DNA from: Actinomyces glycerinitolerans
GTDB taxonomy: Bacteria > Actinomycetota > Actinomycetes > Actinomycetales > Actinomycetaceae
Assembly: GCF_900098745.1 (NCBI RefSeq)
Contig: NZ_FQTT01000010.1
Coordinates: 414,745 to 478,744, forward strand
Length of the DNA: 64,000 bases
Direction of reading: 5' to 3'
The notes below the pieces were generated by a model, which had not been told where the DNA came from, did no database searches, and worked only from the letters and a program-made list of their open reading frames with translations. A program made the translations under genes and the position numbers. Positions 32,722 through 41,689 of the stretch are shown one piece after another (the stretch's first letter is position 1; each line of letters opens with the position of its first letter).

Positions 32722-34122
32722 TCAGACCGCCCGCCAGGTGGCCCGGGGATCCCGACGGCTCTCGCCCTCCCACACAACCAACTCGGCATCGCGAAGAGCG
32801 TTCAAATGGCGCAGCACGGTCGGCCTGGCCATGCCGACCAACTCAACCAGCTGCCCGGTACTCAGCGGACGTTGGGCCAAACGCAGCGCATCAAGAATCC
32901 TCATCGTATTCGGACCGATCTCACGCGCGACCCGATCGGAAGGAGCCATAGTCGCCATAAGCGTCAGGCGTACCGCCTCCTGCCCCTGGACGTACTTCGG
33001 ATCGGACAGCCCGGCCCGCCGCATCTCAGCAAACATGCGCCGGATGCCCTCACCGAGTTCCTGCGTCACCCCCAGGTCGGCACACACCCGCGCGATGCGG
33101 GGATTACGCGCATTGCGGCTGATCGAGGCCGGATCAGCGGGATTCACCAGCCCCGGGAACCTGCCCGGACTGGTGACCTCGATCCGGTTCGGAAAGATCT
33201 CAACCCGCACGTGGTCCCCACCAATGCTGTAGGACCGATGCACGACGGCGTTGACCAGACCCTCGAGCCAAACATCCTTAGGGATCGTGGATACACCCTC
33301 GAATCGCCCGGAGTCGGTAAGCGCGCGACGGCGCGGAGCCAGCGCCTCGATAGCCGCGGTCGCTCGGGCAATCTGTTCGGGTATCGCCCCCTCGCAGCGG
33401 ATGTCGGCATCATCCTCAAGGTTGAGCGTGCGTCCGGCTCCCCGCTCGTTCTGCTGGTATTTCAAGACGCGGACGTGCGCGTTGGGAAACAGCATCTGGG
33501 GCCGGGACGCGAACAGTAGGTATCCGGCAACGGAAACAGCGCCATCCCTCGTGAGCAGGTCGCGTGCTCGAAGAGCCAACTCGGGCGACGAAGAACCCAA
33601 AGTCCGCTGGTACTCAGAGAGCTGCGCACCGTCCAGATCCGCGACGGTAACGTCCCGTACCGGCGTGCCATCGAAGCTGGCAGCGCCACGATCCCACTCC
33701 AACTCCTGCCGCTGCGCGTACGTAAGCCTCCGGGACTCGTCCCCGATGCGCTGGTAGCAGTACCCCCGCTTCGTCTCATGCACGTGCTCGCCGGGCGGAA
33801 CGTGGAAAACGAGAATGCGCCCCTCGCTCGAAAGCACCTCGGTCACTTCCACACGCACACACGGCGTCGTGAAATCAGCGGGAACCTGCCTGAGCGCGTT
33901 AGCGGCTCTGTCGTCCACGGGCACCACTCGCCCGTCATGAAGACCGGCAACCACCACTCCGCCCTCGGCGTTGGCCATCGCAACTAGCGGGACCGCAAAG
34001 TCCAAGGGCCTGATCGTGCCAGACTTACGCTCGAACCACTGGTCCTCGGGCAACGCCAGTAGGCGCGCAACCGTCTCATCAGGCGTCAGGTTCAATGCCT
34101 GATCGACCTCCGCGGGCAACAT
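32722..34122 (-). CDS. AlbA/Schlafen-type ATP-binding putative transcriptional regulator
   Basis: 466 residues. Residues about 20-140 form the AlbA_2/SLFN-like domain (WFERKSGTI...VAMANAEGGVVVAGLHDG). About 270-380 is a HATPase_c_4-like segment (LVNAVVHRSYSIGGDHVRVEIFPNRIEV, broken here by function into VVHR and the SPGRFPG loop), and about 405-466 is a winged helix (RPLSTGQLVELVGMARPTV). These are regulators or defence-associated factors of unknown ligand. A palindrome and -10 directly before ATG 34122 suggest autoregulation and a leaderless message. It is flanked by copies of the SWIM gene tail, suggesting insertion. Confidence 0.82.
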   Translation of the reverse strand: MLPAEVDQALNLTPDETVARLLALPEDQWFERKSGTIRPLDFAVPLVAMANAEGGVVVAGLHDGRVVPVDDRAANALRQVPADFTTPCVRVEVTEVLSSEGRILVFHVPPGEHVHETKRGYCYQRIGDESRRLTYAQRQELEWDRGAASFDGTPVRDVTVADLDGAQLSEYQRTLGSSSPELALRARDLLTRDGAVSVAGYLLFASRPQMLFPNAHVRVLKYQQNERGAGRTLNLEDDADIRCEGAIPEQIARATAAIEALAPRRRALTDSGRFEGVSTIPKDVWLEGLVNAVVHRSYSIGGDHVRVEIFPNRIEVTSPGRFPGLVNPADPASISRNARNPRIARVCADLGVTQELGEGIRRMFAEMRRAGLSDPKYVQGQEAVRLTLMATMAPSDRVAREIGPNTMRILDALRLAQRPLSTGQLVELVGMARPTVLRHLNALRDAELVVWEGESRRDPRATWRAV

Positions 34123-34127
34123 GCTGT

Positions 34128-34148
34128 TACTCTAACATTATTAGAGTA
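34128..34148 (-). promoter_or_regulatory. Palindromic operator/promoter of the AlbA-type gene
   Basis: TACTCTAA (34128-34135) and TTAGAGTA (34141-34148) are perfect inverted arms around CATTA. On the minus strand TAGAGT (complement of 34129-34134) fits a -10 and ends six bases before the ATG at 34122, with no Shine-Dalgarno sequence, so the message is probably leaderless and the operator covers the -10. Confidence 0.6.
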
Positions 34149-34319
34149 GTTAAGAGCTCAAGGCCTCATTACCCATCCCGCTTTCGGCGGCATCGCGGTG
34201 TTTTGCCACGCCGGCCGGAGCCACTCTTACGCGCTCTAACGCCGGGCGTGAGAGTACGTAATAGCAGTGACGCCCCCTCCGTAAAGGCAGTGCACGGAAC
34301 ACTCCGATCCGCCCCGTCC

Positions 34320-36113
34320 TCACAGCCCGACCCGGTCGAGCTCCTCGCGGACGGTGGGGCGGCGCCGGTACTGCTCGCGCAGATCGGCGAGCCAAGCGCG
34401 GCAGCCCGCCACGCGGCTGCCCTCCGGAGCGGAGTCATAGGGCTGCGTCACCCCGCCGCCTGCCACGCCGTCGGCGGCCGCAGCCAGCGCCATCATGTGG
34501 GTGGCGAGCGCCGCCGCCTCGCGGGCTGCCTTCCGCCCGACCGGAATGAGCGTCTCCTCGATGGCCTGGCGGTACAGGGCGACGGCGTCGTCCGGGCGCG
34601 GCTGCGGGCTGACGTCGGCAAGTTGCCGCCAGGCGTAGCCGACGCCCCAGCGGTCGGCGGCGGCCCAGGCCCGCTCGACGTCACCCACATGCAGTGCCAG
34701 CTCGATCATCGGGTCGCCGCTGCGCCAGGACTGCTGCTCGGCCCAGGCCAGCGCCTCATCCCGCTCCGCATTCCCACGGCCCGTCCAGGCGCCGACCGTG
34801 GTGAGCACGTCGAGCATCTCCGGCGTGGGCGCGCGACGAAACAGGGCGCGAGCCATGTCCAGCGCGTCCTCGTCGCTCCCGTCCTCGCGGTACAGCTCGG
34901 CCGCGCGCAGCGGATCAATCCAGTACCCGCCACCTCGTCTGCGCCAGTAGTCCAGGTTGCTGGTGGACACACGCTTCTCGGCTACCGCCCGGTCCAGGTA
35001 GGCCATCGCCTCCCGACGACGATCCGCCGCAAGCAGCCGCTCAACGATCGCCCCGTACTGGGCGTGCTCGCCCAGGCTCAGCAGCTGGACGGCGCGGTCG
35101 ACGTCGCCGTCGTGATCGGCAAGCTCCAGCAGCATCTGCTTCAGCTCGAAGTCCGGGTCTTTCCCCTCGGCGTCGGCGGCCGCCTCCGCCTTGGCCGCCG
35201 CACGCCGGTAGACGTTCAGGCCCTTATTCCCCAGTGCCGGCAGGAACTCCGCCAGGGTGACCGAGGGCCAACCGGGCGAGTCCAGGCGGAACTTCGCCAG
35301 CCAGCGCCCGAGCTTGCCCGGCTCGGGCGGGCTTGCGCAGCAGGCGCGGGCGTAGAGCCTCACAGCGCGCTGGCAGACATCACCGACCACGCCACTGGAG
35401 TCGTCAATATTCCTCTCCATCTGCTTGCGCAGGCGGGTGGTGATGTGGAGCAGTGCGGGCGCCGCTGCCTTAGCGCCGTCGGCAGTATCTAGCAGGGGCT
35501 CTAGCTCGTTCAGGACGTCGCCCACGTCCTTGCCGTAGTCCATGGCGTCCCGGTAGCCGAGGAAGCGGCGCACTCCGGTGACAGACTTAGCCTGCGCCAT
35601 CAGGTCCGCGGCAACCGCCTCCACGTCCCCGCCTACCAGGGACGCCGTCGTGCTCAGCGAGCGGAACACCTCCGCATTGGAGTCGGCGAGATTCAGGATC
35701 AGCTCGCGCAGCTGGTCCGCATCCAGGCCATTCAGATAGGCCTCGACGGCGGTGGCCGCCTCGTCCTCAGGGGCTGGTTCCTCCACCCCCACGGGCTCGG
35801 CCTGCACCAGGGCACCGGAACGCTCGGCCGCCTGCAGCACGGCCAGGCCGACGGCCACCAGGTGCTTACAGAAGGCGCCCGAGGCGTGGTGCGGGCAGTT
35901 GCAATCGCCCGCGACCCCGCCATCCTCATCCTGCTGCCAGGTCAGCCGAACCGAATAGGGGAAGGTGCCGGAAACCGTGGCGGTAGCCTCGCCGTCGGCG
36001 ATTCGGAGTTCGCCGACCGCGTCCACCAGGCCCTGGCCGCGCCCGTAGACGGCCCCGTCAGCGGCCGTGGCCAGGGCCGCCTCAGTAAGCGAGCCGAGTG
36101 ATTCGATGCGCAT
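34320..36113 (-). CDS. SWIM zinc finger domain protein
   Basis: 597 residues from ATG 36113. The SWIM motif CNCPHHASGAFCKH (CxC...CxH) lies at about residues 71-84 and binds zinc. The remaining 500 residues are helical and repeat-like (TPR-like arrays such as DEDALDMARALFRRA, RREAMAYLDRAV). SWIM domains mediate DNA or protein contacts, and bacterial examples are often next to SNF2-type helicases, which is not the case here. A second, decayed copy of its 3' end lies at 32610-32676. Function is unknown. Confidence 0.82.
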   Translation of the reverse strand: MRIESLGSLTEAALATAADGAVYGRGQGLVDAVGELRIADGEATATVSGTFPYSVRLTWQQDEDGGVAGDCNCPHHASGAFCKHLVAVGLAVLQAAERSGALVQAEPVGVEEPAPEDEAATAVEAYLNGLDADQLRELILNLADSNAEVFRSLSTTASLVGGDVEAVAADLMAQAKSVTGVRRFLGYRDAMDYGKDVGDVLNELEPLLDTADGAKAAAPALLHITTRLRKQMERNIDDSSGVVGDVCQRAVRLYARACCASPPEPGKLGRWLAKFRLDSPGWPSVTLAEFLPALGNKGLNVYRRAAAKAEAAADAEGKDPDFELKQMLLELADHDGDVDRAVQLLSLGEHAQYGAIVERLLAADRRREAMAYLDRAVAEKRVSTSNLDYWRRRGGGYWIDPLRAAELYREDGSDEDALDMARALFRRAPTPEMLDVLTTVGAWTGRGNAERDEALAWAEQQSWRSGDPMIELALHVGDVERAWAAADRWGVGYAWRQLADVSPQPRPDDAVALYRQAIEETLIPVGRKAAREAAALATHMMALAAAADGVAGGGVTQPYDSAPEGSRVAGCRAWLADLREQYRRRPTVREELDRVGL

Positions 36114-36187
36114 ACGCCTATCGTGCCAAAGGCCGGTCAAGGTGCAACCGGGACTGCACCAGAGGTCGCCCAGCGAACCCAAATCTG

Positions 36188-36315
36188 TCCATCCGTGACC
36201 ACTTTGGTCCAAGGTGAGCTCAGAAGCCGATCGGCAATGTCGAGCTTTCCCCATTCTGGCGCCACTTGCTCATCTAGCAACGCGTGGGCCGTCACTCAAA
36301 GTGGTCACCGATGGA
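36188..36315. repeat. Inverted repeat pair ending in ACCACTTT
   Basis: TCCATCCGTGACCACTTT (36188-36205) and AAAGTGGTCACCGATGGA (36298-36315) are inverse complements with one mismatch, separated by 92 bp. They may be ends of a small non-autonomous element or a binding-site pair. Confidence 0.65.
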
Positions 36316-36895
36316 CATTGAACTCTTCTCATCGGGTTCAGGATGTGGACGCCGGCATCGGAATCAAGACACCCGTCAAGGGCACAAGCGTCGACACCAC
36401 CGCCGCCCTGGTCATCCTCAACCTGAACAACAGCCTCCCCTACTGAGAAAGGCTCACCGACATCCGCGAGTGCGCCGATTGTCCAATAAGCGAGTGCGTC
36501 GCCAGCGGGGTACGGTCTTCAGCAGCCTGCGCCTGCAGCCGCGGACACGCGATTGCGGCAGCATTGCCGAACGGGGAGACCCCTGTCGTTGAAGACCGGC
36601 GGCAGCGTCTCCTCAAACCGATGGAGGCGCTCTCGTTCACGCAGTCCCACGATCGCCGGGATCCCATCCCGGGATGGCGTGTCAGGCTACCTCGCTCACA
36701 AGTACAGCCCTGCGCCCGGCTACGACTCGGTGACGCCGCCGAGGTCGCGGACGTACCGGCATCGCGCCCATGCCTTGCGGTCGCCGATCACGTATATGCC
36801 CCTAAGGCTCCGACTTGCACGCAACCGCTCCGACATCAACACCAAAAAGCGCATGATTCCGCGGTTTCACTGAAACAGCCTCGGCGGCAGAACAC

Positions 36896-37028
36896 CTCCA
36901 GTGTGCAACGAGGCCCTCGTTGCACACTGGAGCGTCAACACCAAACTCCGCCCCGGCCACCACTTCCGCGTGATTTCAACGAAAAGACACGATCGGCCGA
37001 CTTTGTCCTGACAGCTCCAGTGTGCAAC
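36896..37028. repeat. 37-bp palindrome plus third copy of its arm
   Basis: CTCCAGTGTGCAACGAGG (36896-36913) and CCTCGTTGCACACTGGAG (36915-36932) are perfect complements separated by a single C. CTCCAGTGTGCAAC recurs directly at 37015-37028. Sequences around TCAACACCAAA and GTGATTTCAACGAAA/GGTTTCACTGAAAC are also partly duplicated, so the array arose by local duplication. Confidence 0.75.
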
Positions 37029-37178
37029 CCGCACCGGCTCCACCCGGGGCCGCCCCAGCCTGGAACCGGCTCCACTCGGGGCCCGTCCCGCTCTCCCCGC
37101 ATCTCCGCCAAGCCAGTCTCACCCCGCCCGACCACCCGGCTGACGGTTCCCGTCGTACCCCTGCGGCACACTTGCCCC

Positions 37179-39830
37179 ATGACCACCCAGCCGCACTCGC
37201 CCGCGCGCAACCTCACCGATCTGCTCGAAAGCATCGGCGCGCGCGACAGCCGGCTGATTCACCTACAGCGCACCCCGGCCCGCCCCGGTCGCCACGGCGA
37301 GTGGCCCGCCTGGGCGGACCCCGACCTGATCGCCGCCTACACCCGCCTGGGCGTAGACCGCCCCTGGACGCATCAGGTTGCCGCCGCCGAGTCCATTCAT
37401 GCGGGCCGGCACACCGTGCTCGCCACCGGCACCGGCTCGGGCAAGTCTCTGGCCGCCTGGCTACCTGTCCTCTCGGAGGTCCTGGCCGCCCAACGCGCAG
37501 ACACCGATGCCCGTATCTCCGCCTACGGGCGTCGTCCCACTGCCCTGTACCTGTCCCCGACCAAGGCACTGGCCGCCGACCAGTCCGCCGCCCTGGACCG
37601 CCTGATCACCGAGTTGGAGTCGGTTCAGCGCGAGGCGGGCGTCCCGGGCGGCTCACTGCGCACTGTGCACGCCGCCACCTGCGACGGCGACACGCCTCTG
37701 CCCGAGCGCGACTGGGCCCGCGCCCACGCCGACGTCATACTCACCAACCCCGACTTCCTGCACTTCTCGCTCCTGCCCGGCCACGAGCGCTGGAACCGCC
37801 TGCTGCGCTCGCTGCGCTACGTGGTGGTCGACGAGTGCCATGCCTACCGCGGCATTCTCGGCGCCCACGTGGCCCTGGTGCTGCGTAGGCTGCTGCGGCT
37901 GGTGCGCCGCCTGCGCCCGCACGGCCCCGAGCCCGTGGTGCTGTGCGCGTCGGCGACGGCGGCCGAGCCGGCACTCACGGCCGCCCGCCTGATCGGGGCG
38001 GATCCCGAGGCCATCACCGCCATCGCCGACGACGCCGCCCCCACCGGCGAGCACACCCTCGCCCTTTGGCAGCCGGCCCTGCTGGATCCCTGGGCGGCCT
38101 GGGAGAACTCGGTGGCGGCCCTGGCGCAGGCGAGTGACTTCCCCGCCGCCGCCGATCCCTTCCTGAACCGCCCGGGCGGCGTAACCGCATCTTCGGTGGA
38201 GGGCGATCCCTCCTCGGCGCAGACGCCGACCAGCCAGGCAGGCCCGCCGCGCCCACCGGCGCCATCCCCCGCCTCCCGGCCCGCCGCGCCCGTCGGCCCG
38301 GACACGGACGATCCGACGGAGGATCCGGCGGCGCGGCGCAGCGCGGTGGTTGAGGCCGCCGAGCTGCTCGTGGACCTACTCAGTGTGGGCGCCCGGGCGT
38401 TGGTGTTCGTGCGCTCGCGCCGCAGTGCGGAGATCGTGGCCGAGCGTGCCCGGCACACGTTGGGCCTGTCCCAACCGGAGCTGGCCGACACGGTCGCCGC
38501 CTACCGGGGCGGCTACCTGCCCGAGGAGCGCCGCACCCTGGAGCAGGATCTGCGCCGCGGCCGCCTGCGGGCGCTGGCCACCACCAACGCCCTCGAGCTG
38601 GGCATCGACGTCACCGGCCTGGATGCCGTGATCATCGCCGGCTGGCCGGGCACCCGGGTGAGCCTGTGGCAGCAGGCGGGTCGGGCCGGGCGCGCCGGCG
38701 GCCGCGGCGTGGCGGTGCTGATCGCCTCCGACAACCCGTTGGACGCCTACCTGGTCCACCATCCCGAGGATGTGTTCGCCGCCCCGGAGGCCACCGTATT
38801 CGACCCCGCCAACCCCTACGTGCTGGCCCCGCACCTGTGCGCGGCGGCCTCGGAGTCGCCCCTGCGGGAGGAGGACCTGCCTCTGTTCGGCCTGCCCGAC
38901 GACTCCCTGCTGACGGAGCTGGCCGCCCGCGGGGCGCTGCGACGCCGCCCGACCGGCTGGTTCTGGAACACCAACCTGCCGGGCCGGGCGCAGGACCTGA
39001 CCTCCCTGCGCGGCGACGGGCCGGCGGACGTGCCCGTGGTGGAGGAGTCGACCGGCGCCGTCGTCGGCACCGTGTCCGGGTCGTCCGCGGACTCCACCGT
39101 CCATCCCGGGGCGGTCTACATCCACCAGGGCCGCACCTACCTGGTGGAGGAGCTGACCGAGGAGGCGGCCGTCGTCAGCCGCAAGACGGCGGTCGGGTAT
39201 CGCACGCGGGCGCGCGAGCAGAGCTCGGTGCGCATAGTCGCCGAGCGGGAGCGGCAGCAGTGGGCCGACGGCGTGGTGTGGGCCTTCGGCTCGGTGGAGG
39301 TCACCAGCCAGGTGGTCGGCTACAACAAGCTGGCGCTGCCGGGCATGGAGGTGGTCTCTCAGCATCCGCTGTCCATGCCCGAGCATGTGCTGCCGACGGC
39401 GTCGGTGTGGTGGACGGTGCCGGTGGAGCTCACCGCCCGCGCGGGGCTGGAGGCCGCGGAGCTGCCGGGCGCCCTGCATGCTGCGGAGCACGCCATGATC
39501 GGCATGCTGCCGCTGCTGGCCACCTGCGACCGCTGGGACATCGGCGGGCTGTCGACGGCGCTGCACCCGCAGACGCTGACGCCCACGGTGTTCGTGCACG
39601 ACGCCCAGGCCGGTGGCGCAGGCTTCGCCGAGCGCGGCTTCAGGGCGGGGCGCGCCTGGCTGGAGGCGACGCTCGCAGTGGTCTCCGAGTGCTCGTGCAC
39701 CGCCGGCTGCCCGAGCTGCGTGCAGTCACCGAAGTGCGGCAACAACAACGAGCCGCTGGACAAGGCGGGCGCGATCGCACTGCTGCAACTGCTGCTGGAT
39801 GCGATCCCCGACGACGTCGCGGCCGCGTAA
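37179..39830 (+). CDS. DEAD/DEAH-box helicase with DUF1998 (MrfA/YprA-like)
   Basis: 883 residues from ATG 37179. Motor motifs are TGTGSGKS (motif I), YLSPTKALAADQ, DECHAYRG (DECH box), and ATTNALELGIDVTG...QQAGRAGRAG (motifs V-VI). The C-terminal DUF1998 has a cysteine cluster CSCTAGCPSC...C, as in MrfA, a helicase for mitomycin-type DNA damage. In actinobacteria this helicase (Rv3649-like) lies beside TadE-type pilus genes, as it does here. About 75 Pro/Ala-rich residues (near 340-400) form a linker between the two RecA domains. No Shine-Dalgarno sequence is visible. Confidence 0.9.
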   Translation: MTTQPHSPARNLTDLLESIGARDSRLIHLQRTPARPGRHGEWPAWADPDLIAAYTRLGVDRPWTHQVAAAESIHAGRHTVLATGTGSGKSLAAWLPVLSEVLAAQRADTDARISAYGRRPTALYLSPTKALAADQSAALDRLITELESVQREAGVPGGSLRTVHAATCDGDTPLPERDWARAHADVILTNPDFLHFSLLPGHERWNRLLRSLRYVVVDECHAYRGILGAHVALVLRRLLRLVRRLRPHGPEPVVLCASATAAEPALTAARLIGADPEAITAIADDAAPTGEHTLALWQPALLDPWAAWENSVAALAQASDFPAAADPFLNRPGGVTASSVEGDPSSAQTPTSQAGPPRPPAPSPASRPAAPVGPDTDDPTEDPAARRSAVVEAAELLVDLLSVGARALVFVRSRRSAEIVAERARHTLGLSQPELADTVAAYRGGYLPEERRTLEQDLRRGRLRALATTNALELGIDVTGLDAVIIAGWPGTRVSLWQQAGRAGRAGGRGVAVLIASDNPLDAYLVHHPEDVFAAPEATVFDPANPYVLAPHLCAAASESPLREEDLPLFGLPDDSLLTELAARGALRRRPTGWFWNTNLPGRAQDLTSLRGDGPADVPVVEESTGAVVGTVSGSSADSTVHPGAVYIHQGRTYLVEELTEEAAVVSRKTAVGYRTRAREQSSVRIVAERERQQWADGVVWAFGSVEVTSQVVGYNKLALPGMEVVSQHPLSMPEHVLPTASVWWTVPVELTARAGLEAAELPGALHAAEHAMIGMLPLLATCDRWDIGGLSTALHPQTLTPTVFVHDAQAGGAGFAERGFRAGRAWLEATLAVVSECSCTAGCPSCVQSPKCGNNNEPLDKAGAIALLQLLLDAIPDDVAAA

Positions 39831-39890
39831 TTCCGTCGGGGTTCGTTCACGCGGTGGCGGAGATGCTGCTCCCGGGTTGTGCGCTCGCAA

Positions 39891-39914
39891 ACGCCGCCGT
39901 CATGACGGCGGCGT
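39891..39914. terminator. 24-bp perfect palindrome between convergent genes
   Basis: ACGCCGCCGTCAT followed by GACGGCGGCGT reads the same on both strands (39891-39914). It lies about 60 bp after the helicase stop and before the convergent prepilin peptidase end, so a bidirectional terminator is likely. Confidence 0.55.
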
Positions 39915-40033
39915 AGAGCGCCGGTGGCATTGGCCCGGCCGCCTCGAACGGCGTCCCGTGCCCGGTTCGGCGTCAGGTCGCTGAGCTCATGGAAGTGCCC
40001 GGCGGCGTCGGGAACCCTGCGCTCGACGCGGCG

Positions 40034-40924
40034 TCAGGCCACGGCCAGCAGCCAGGCGAGCCAGCCGCCCGCGGCCAGGTAGGGCCCGAAGGCGAGCGTG
40101 TCCTTGCGCCCGGCCCGGCGCGTGACCAAGAGTCCGATGGCCACCAGCCCGGCGAGTATGAAGCCCAGCAGCAGGCCGGCGACCACCCAATCCACCGCGA
40201 TGTAGCCCAGCCACAGCCCTAGTAAGGCGCATAGTTTGACGTCCCCGAGTCCCATGCCGGAGGCGGGAATCAGCCACATCGCGAAGACGGCGGCCCCGGC
40301 TCCGAATGCGCACAGCACCGCCCGCCCCACCGTCCATGGTTCCGCAGCTGACGGTGCAATCAAGGCCATGTTTCCCAGGGCTCGTATAGCCATGACCGCC
40401 AGTAGCCAGAGCGCGGCGGTACCGAGCAGGCGATTGGGCAGCCGGTGGCAGACGGCGTCGACGCTGCCGGCCACACCCAGCAGGGCCACCACCGGCAGGG
40501 CGAGGGCTGTGTAGCCCACCGCCCCGTGGCCAAGTCCCCAAGCCAGGGTCACCGCGCACAGGATCGCCGCCAACACGCCCTGGGGACGGCGTTCCAGCAG
40601 ACCCCGGGAGCGGACTCGCACAGCAGTCACATCCGTCATCCCACCCGCGCCGATGGGCTCGGCCTCCGCGCCGGCCGCTTGGGCGCTTCGCCCGTCGGCG
40701 CCCCCGGCTTCAGCGCGACCGTCCTCGCCGGCGGTTTCGTCGGCTCCGCTGCCGCCGGCACCGCCGGTGGCAGCGTCGCTCCGACCGGCGTCCTCTTCTG
40801 AGGCCTGTTCCAACCGGTCGACGTAGCCCCGAGCAAAGCCGGAGGCAGGCCAGACGGCCACTCCTACGGATGCGACGGCCATGAGACAGACCGCCACCAC
40901 GGGCAACACGGCAGTTGCGTTCAC
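40034..40924 (-). CDS. Type IV prepilin peptidase (A24, TadV-like)
   Basis: 296 residues with several membrane helices. The two catalytic aspartates of the aspartic prepilin peptidases are in GSVDAVCHRLPN and GMGLGDVKL. A hydrophilic Gly/Ala/Glu-rich loop of about 65 residues (about 40-105) is inserted after the first helix, and the methylation-type N-terminal cysteine domain is absent. It would mature the Flp/TadE-like pseudopilins encoded just upstream (41201-42463). Confidence 0.87.
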   Translation of the reverse strand: MNATAVLPVVAVCLMAVASVGVAVWPASGFARGYVDRLEQASEEDAGRSDAATGGAGGSGADETAGEDGRAEAGGADGRSAQAAGAEAEPIGAGGMTDVTAVRVRSRGLLERRPQGVLAAILCAVTLAWGLGHGAVGYTALALPVVALLGVAGSVDAVCHRLPNRLLGTAALWLLAVMAIRALGNMALIAPSAAEPWTVGRAVLCAFGAGAAVFAMWLIPASGMGLGDVKLCALLGLWLGYIAVDWVVAGLLLGFILAGLVAIGLLVTRRAGRKDTLAFGPYLAAGGWLAWLLAVA

Positions 40925-40995
40925 CGTCCCACCTTCTCATGTCACGACGCCCTGGCACGGCCCCACTGCGCCCCAATCTCTCGGGGCATTCGCCC

Positions 40996-41056
40996 CAAAA
41001 CCCGCCCGCGTCGGTGGCGGCACCCACGGTATGCCACCACCGACGCGACGGTTTTG
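40996..41056 (-). terminator. Long hairpin between the TadE-like and prepilin peptidase genes
   Basis: CGCGTCGGTGGCGGCA (41007-41022) pairs with TGCCACCACCGACGCG (41032-41047), one mismatch, and CAAAACC/GGTTTTG (40996-41002, 41050-41056) extends it. It lies in the 276-bp gap after the 41201 gene and probably ends that transcript or insulates the peptidase gene. GGGGC/GCCCC at 40983-40996 forms a second small stem. Confidence 0.6.
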
Positions 41057-41200
41057 CGCCGCTCGGTGCCCGCTATGAGCCAGCCGGCACCGGTCGGCCG
41101 GTCCTCCGGCACCCGGCGAACCCGGCCGGGTACCAACGAGGCGCGCCCAACCGTCAACCGGGCGAGGGTCGCCACCGTGACGCACCCGCCCGGCCGCCGG

Positions 41201-41689
41201 TCATAGCGGGTTGACCGGTCCGGCGCGGGCGGCGGCGTCGGCCCGGCGTGGAACTCCGAGGATCCGGGTGGGCACCCCGACCGCTACGGTGACGTCCTCG
41301 CCGTCGACGGTACAGGCGGCGAGTTCGGCGCCGTTGGCCCGGGCCACTCGCTGGGCGGTGGCGCAGGGGTCGGCCGGTGCGACCACGGAGGTCAGCGCCG
41401 TCGCCCCGGCGAGTGCGGCCAGGTCGGCGGCCGCCCGGGCCCGACCGCCGGCGGCCTGGGCCTGAATCAGCCCGGTGGCACCGAGCGCAAGGCACAGGGC
41501 GACGGCGATGATGCCGAGCACCATGACCGTGCCCGAGCCACGATCAGGCGCCCGCGCCAGGGCGTCGCCCGCCTGCTCGGGTCCGGCCACCGAGTGGCCC
41601 AGGCAGGGCCGGCGGGAGCAGGCGCCGTTCATCTCCGAACCGCCCCCGCCGACGCCGGTGGACGGCGGCGGTGTCTCGGCCCGACTCAT
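41201..41689 (-). CDS. TadE-like protein of the helicase/secretion neighbourhood (Rv3654c-like)
   Basis: 162 residues. A 50-residue hydrophilic leader precedes DRGSGTVMVLGIIAVALCLALGATGLIQAQAAG, read as a prepilin-like cleavage region and single membrane helix (shown here as motif positions about 50-82). Then comes ARAAADLAALAGA, the TadE/G-type continuation. The start overlaps the TadE gene stop as ATGA. It is probably a minor pseudopilin. The family normally lies near the DUF1998 helicase, as found here. Confidence 0.75.
   Translation of the reverse strand: MSRAETPPPSTGVGGGGSEMNGACSRRPCLGHSVAGPEQAGDALARAPDRGSGTVMVLGIIAVALCLALGATGLIQAQAAGGRARAAADLAALAGATALTSVVAPADPCATAQRVARANGAELAACTVDGEDVTVAVGVPTRILGVPRRADAAARAGPVNPL

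Larger units (their letters stand above)
36114..37178. other. One-kilobase intergenic region with inverted repeats, no convincing gene
   Basis: Frames in this stretch lack family features. One plus-strand frame ending at 36446 (TTAALVILNLNNSLPY) has codon use like a real gene end and may be debris. Two sets of repeats stand out: an 18-bp imperfect inverted pair at 36188/36298, and a 37-bp near-perfect palindrome at 36896 with a third copy of its arm at 37015. Degraded mobile DNA is a fair reading. Confidence 0.5.
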
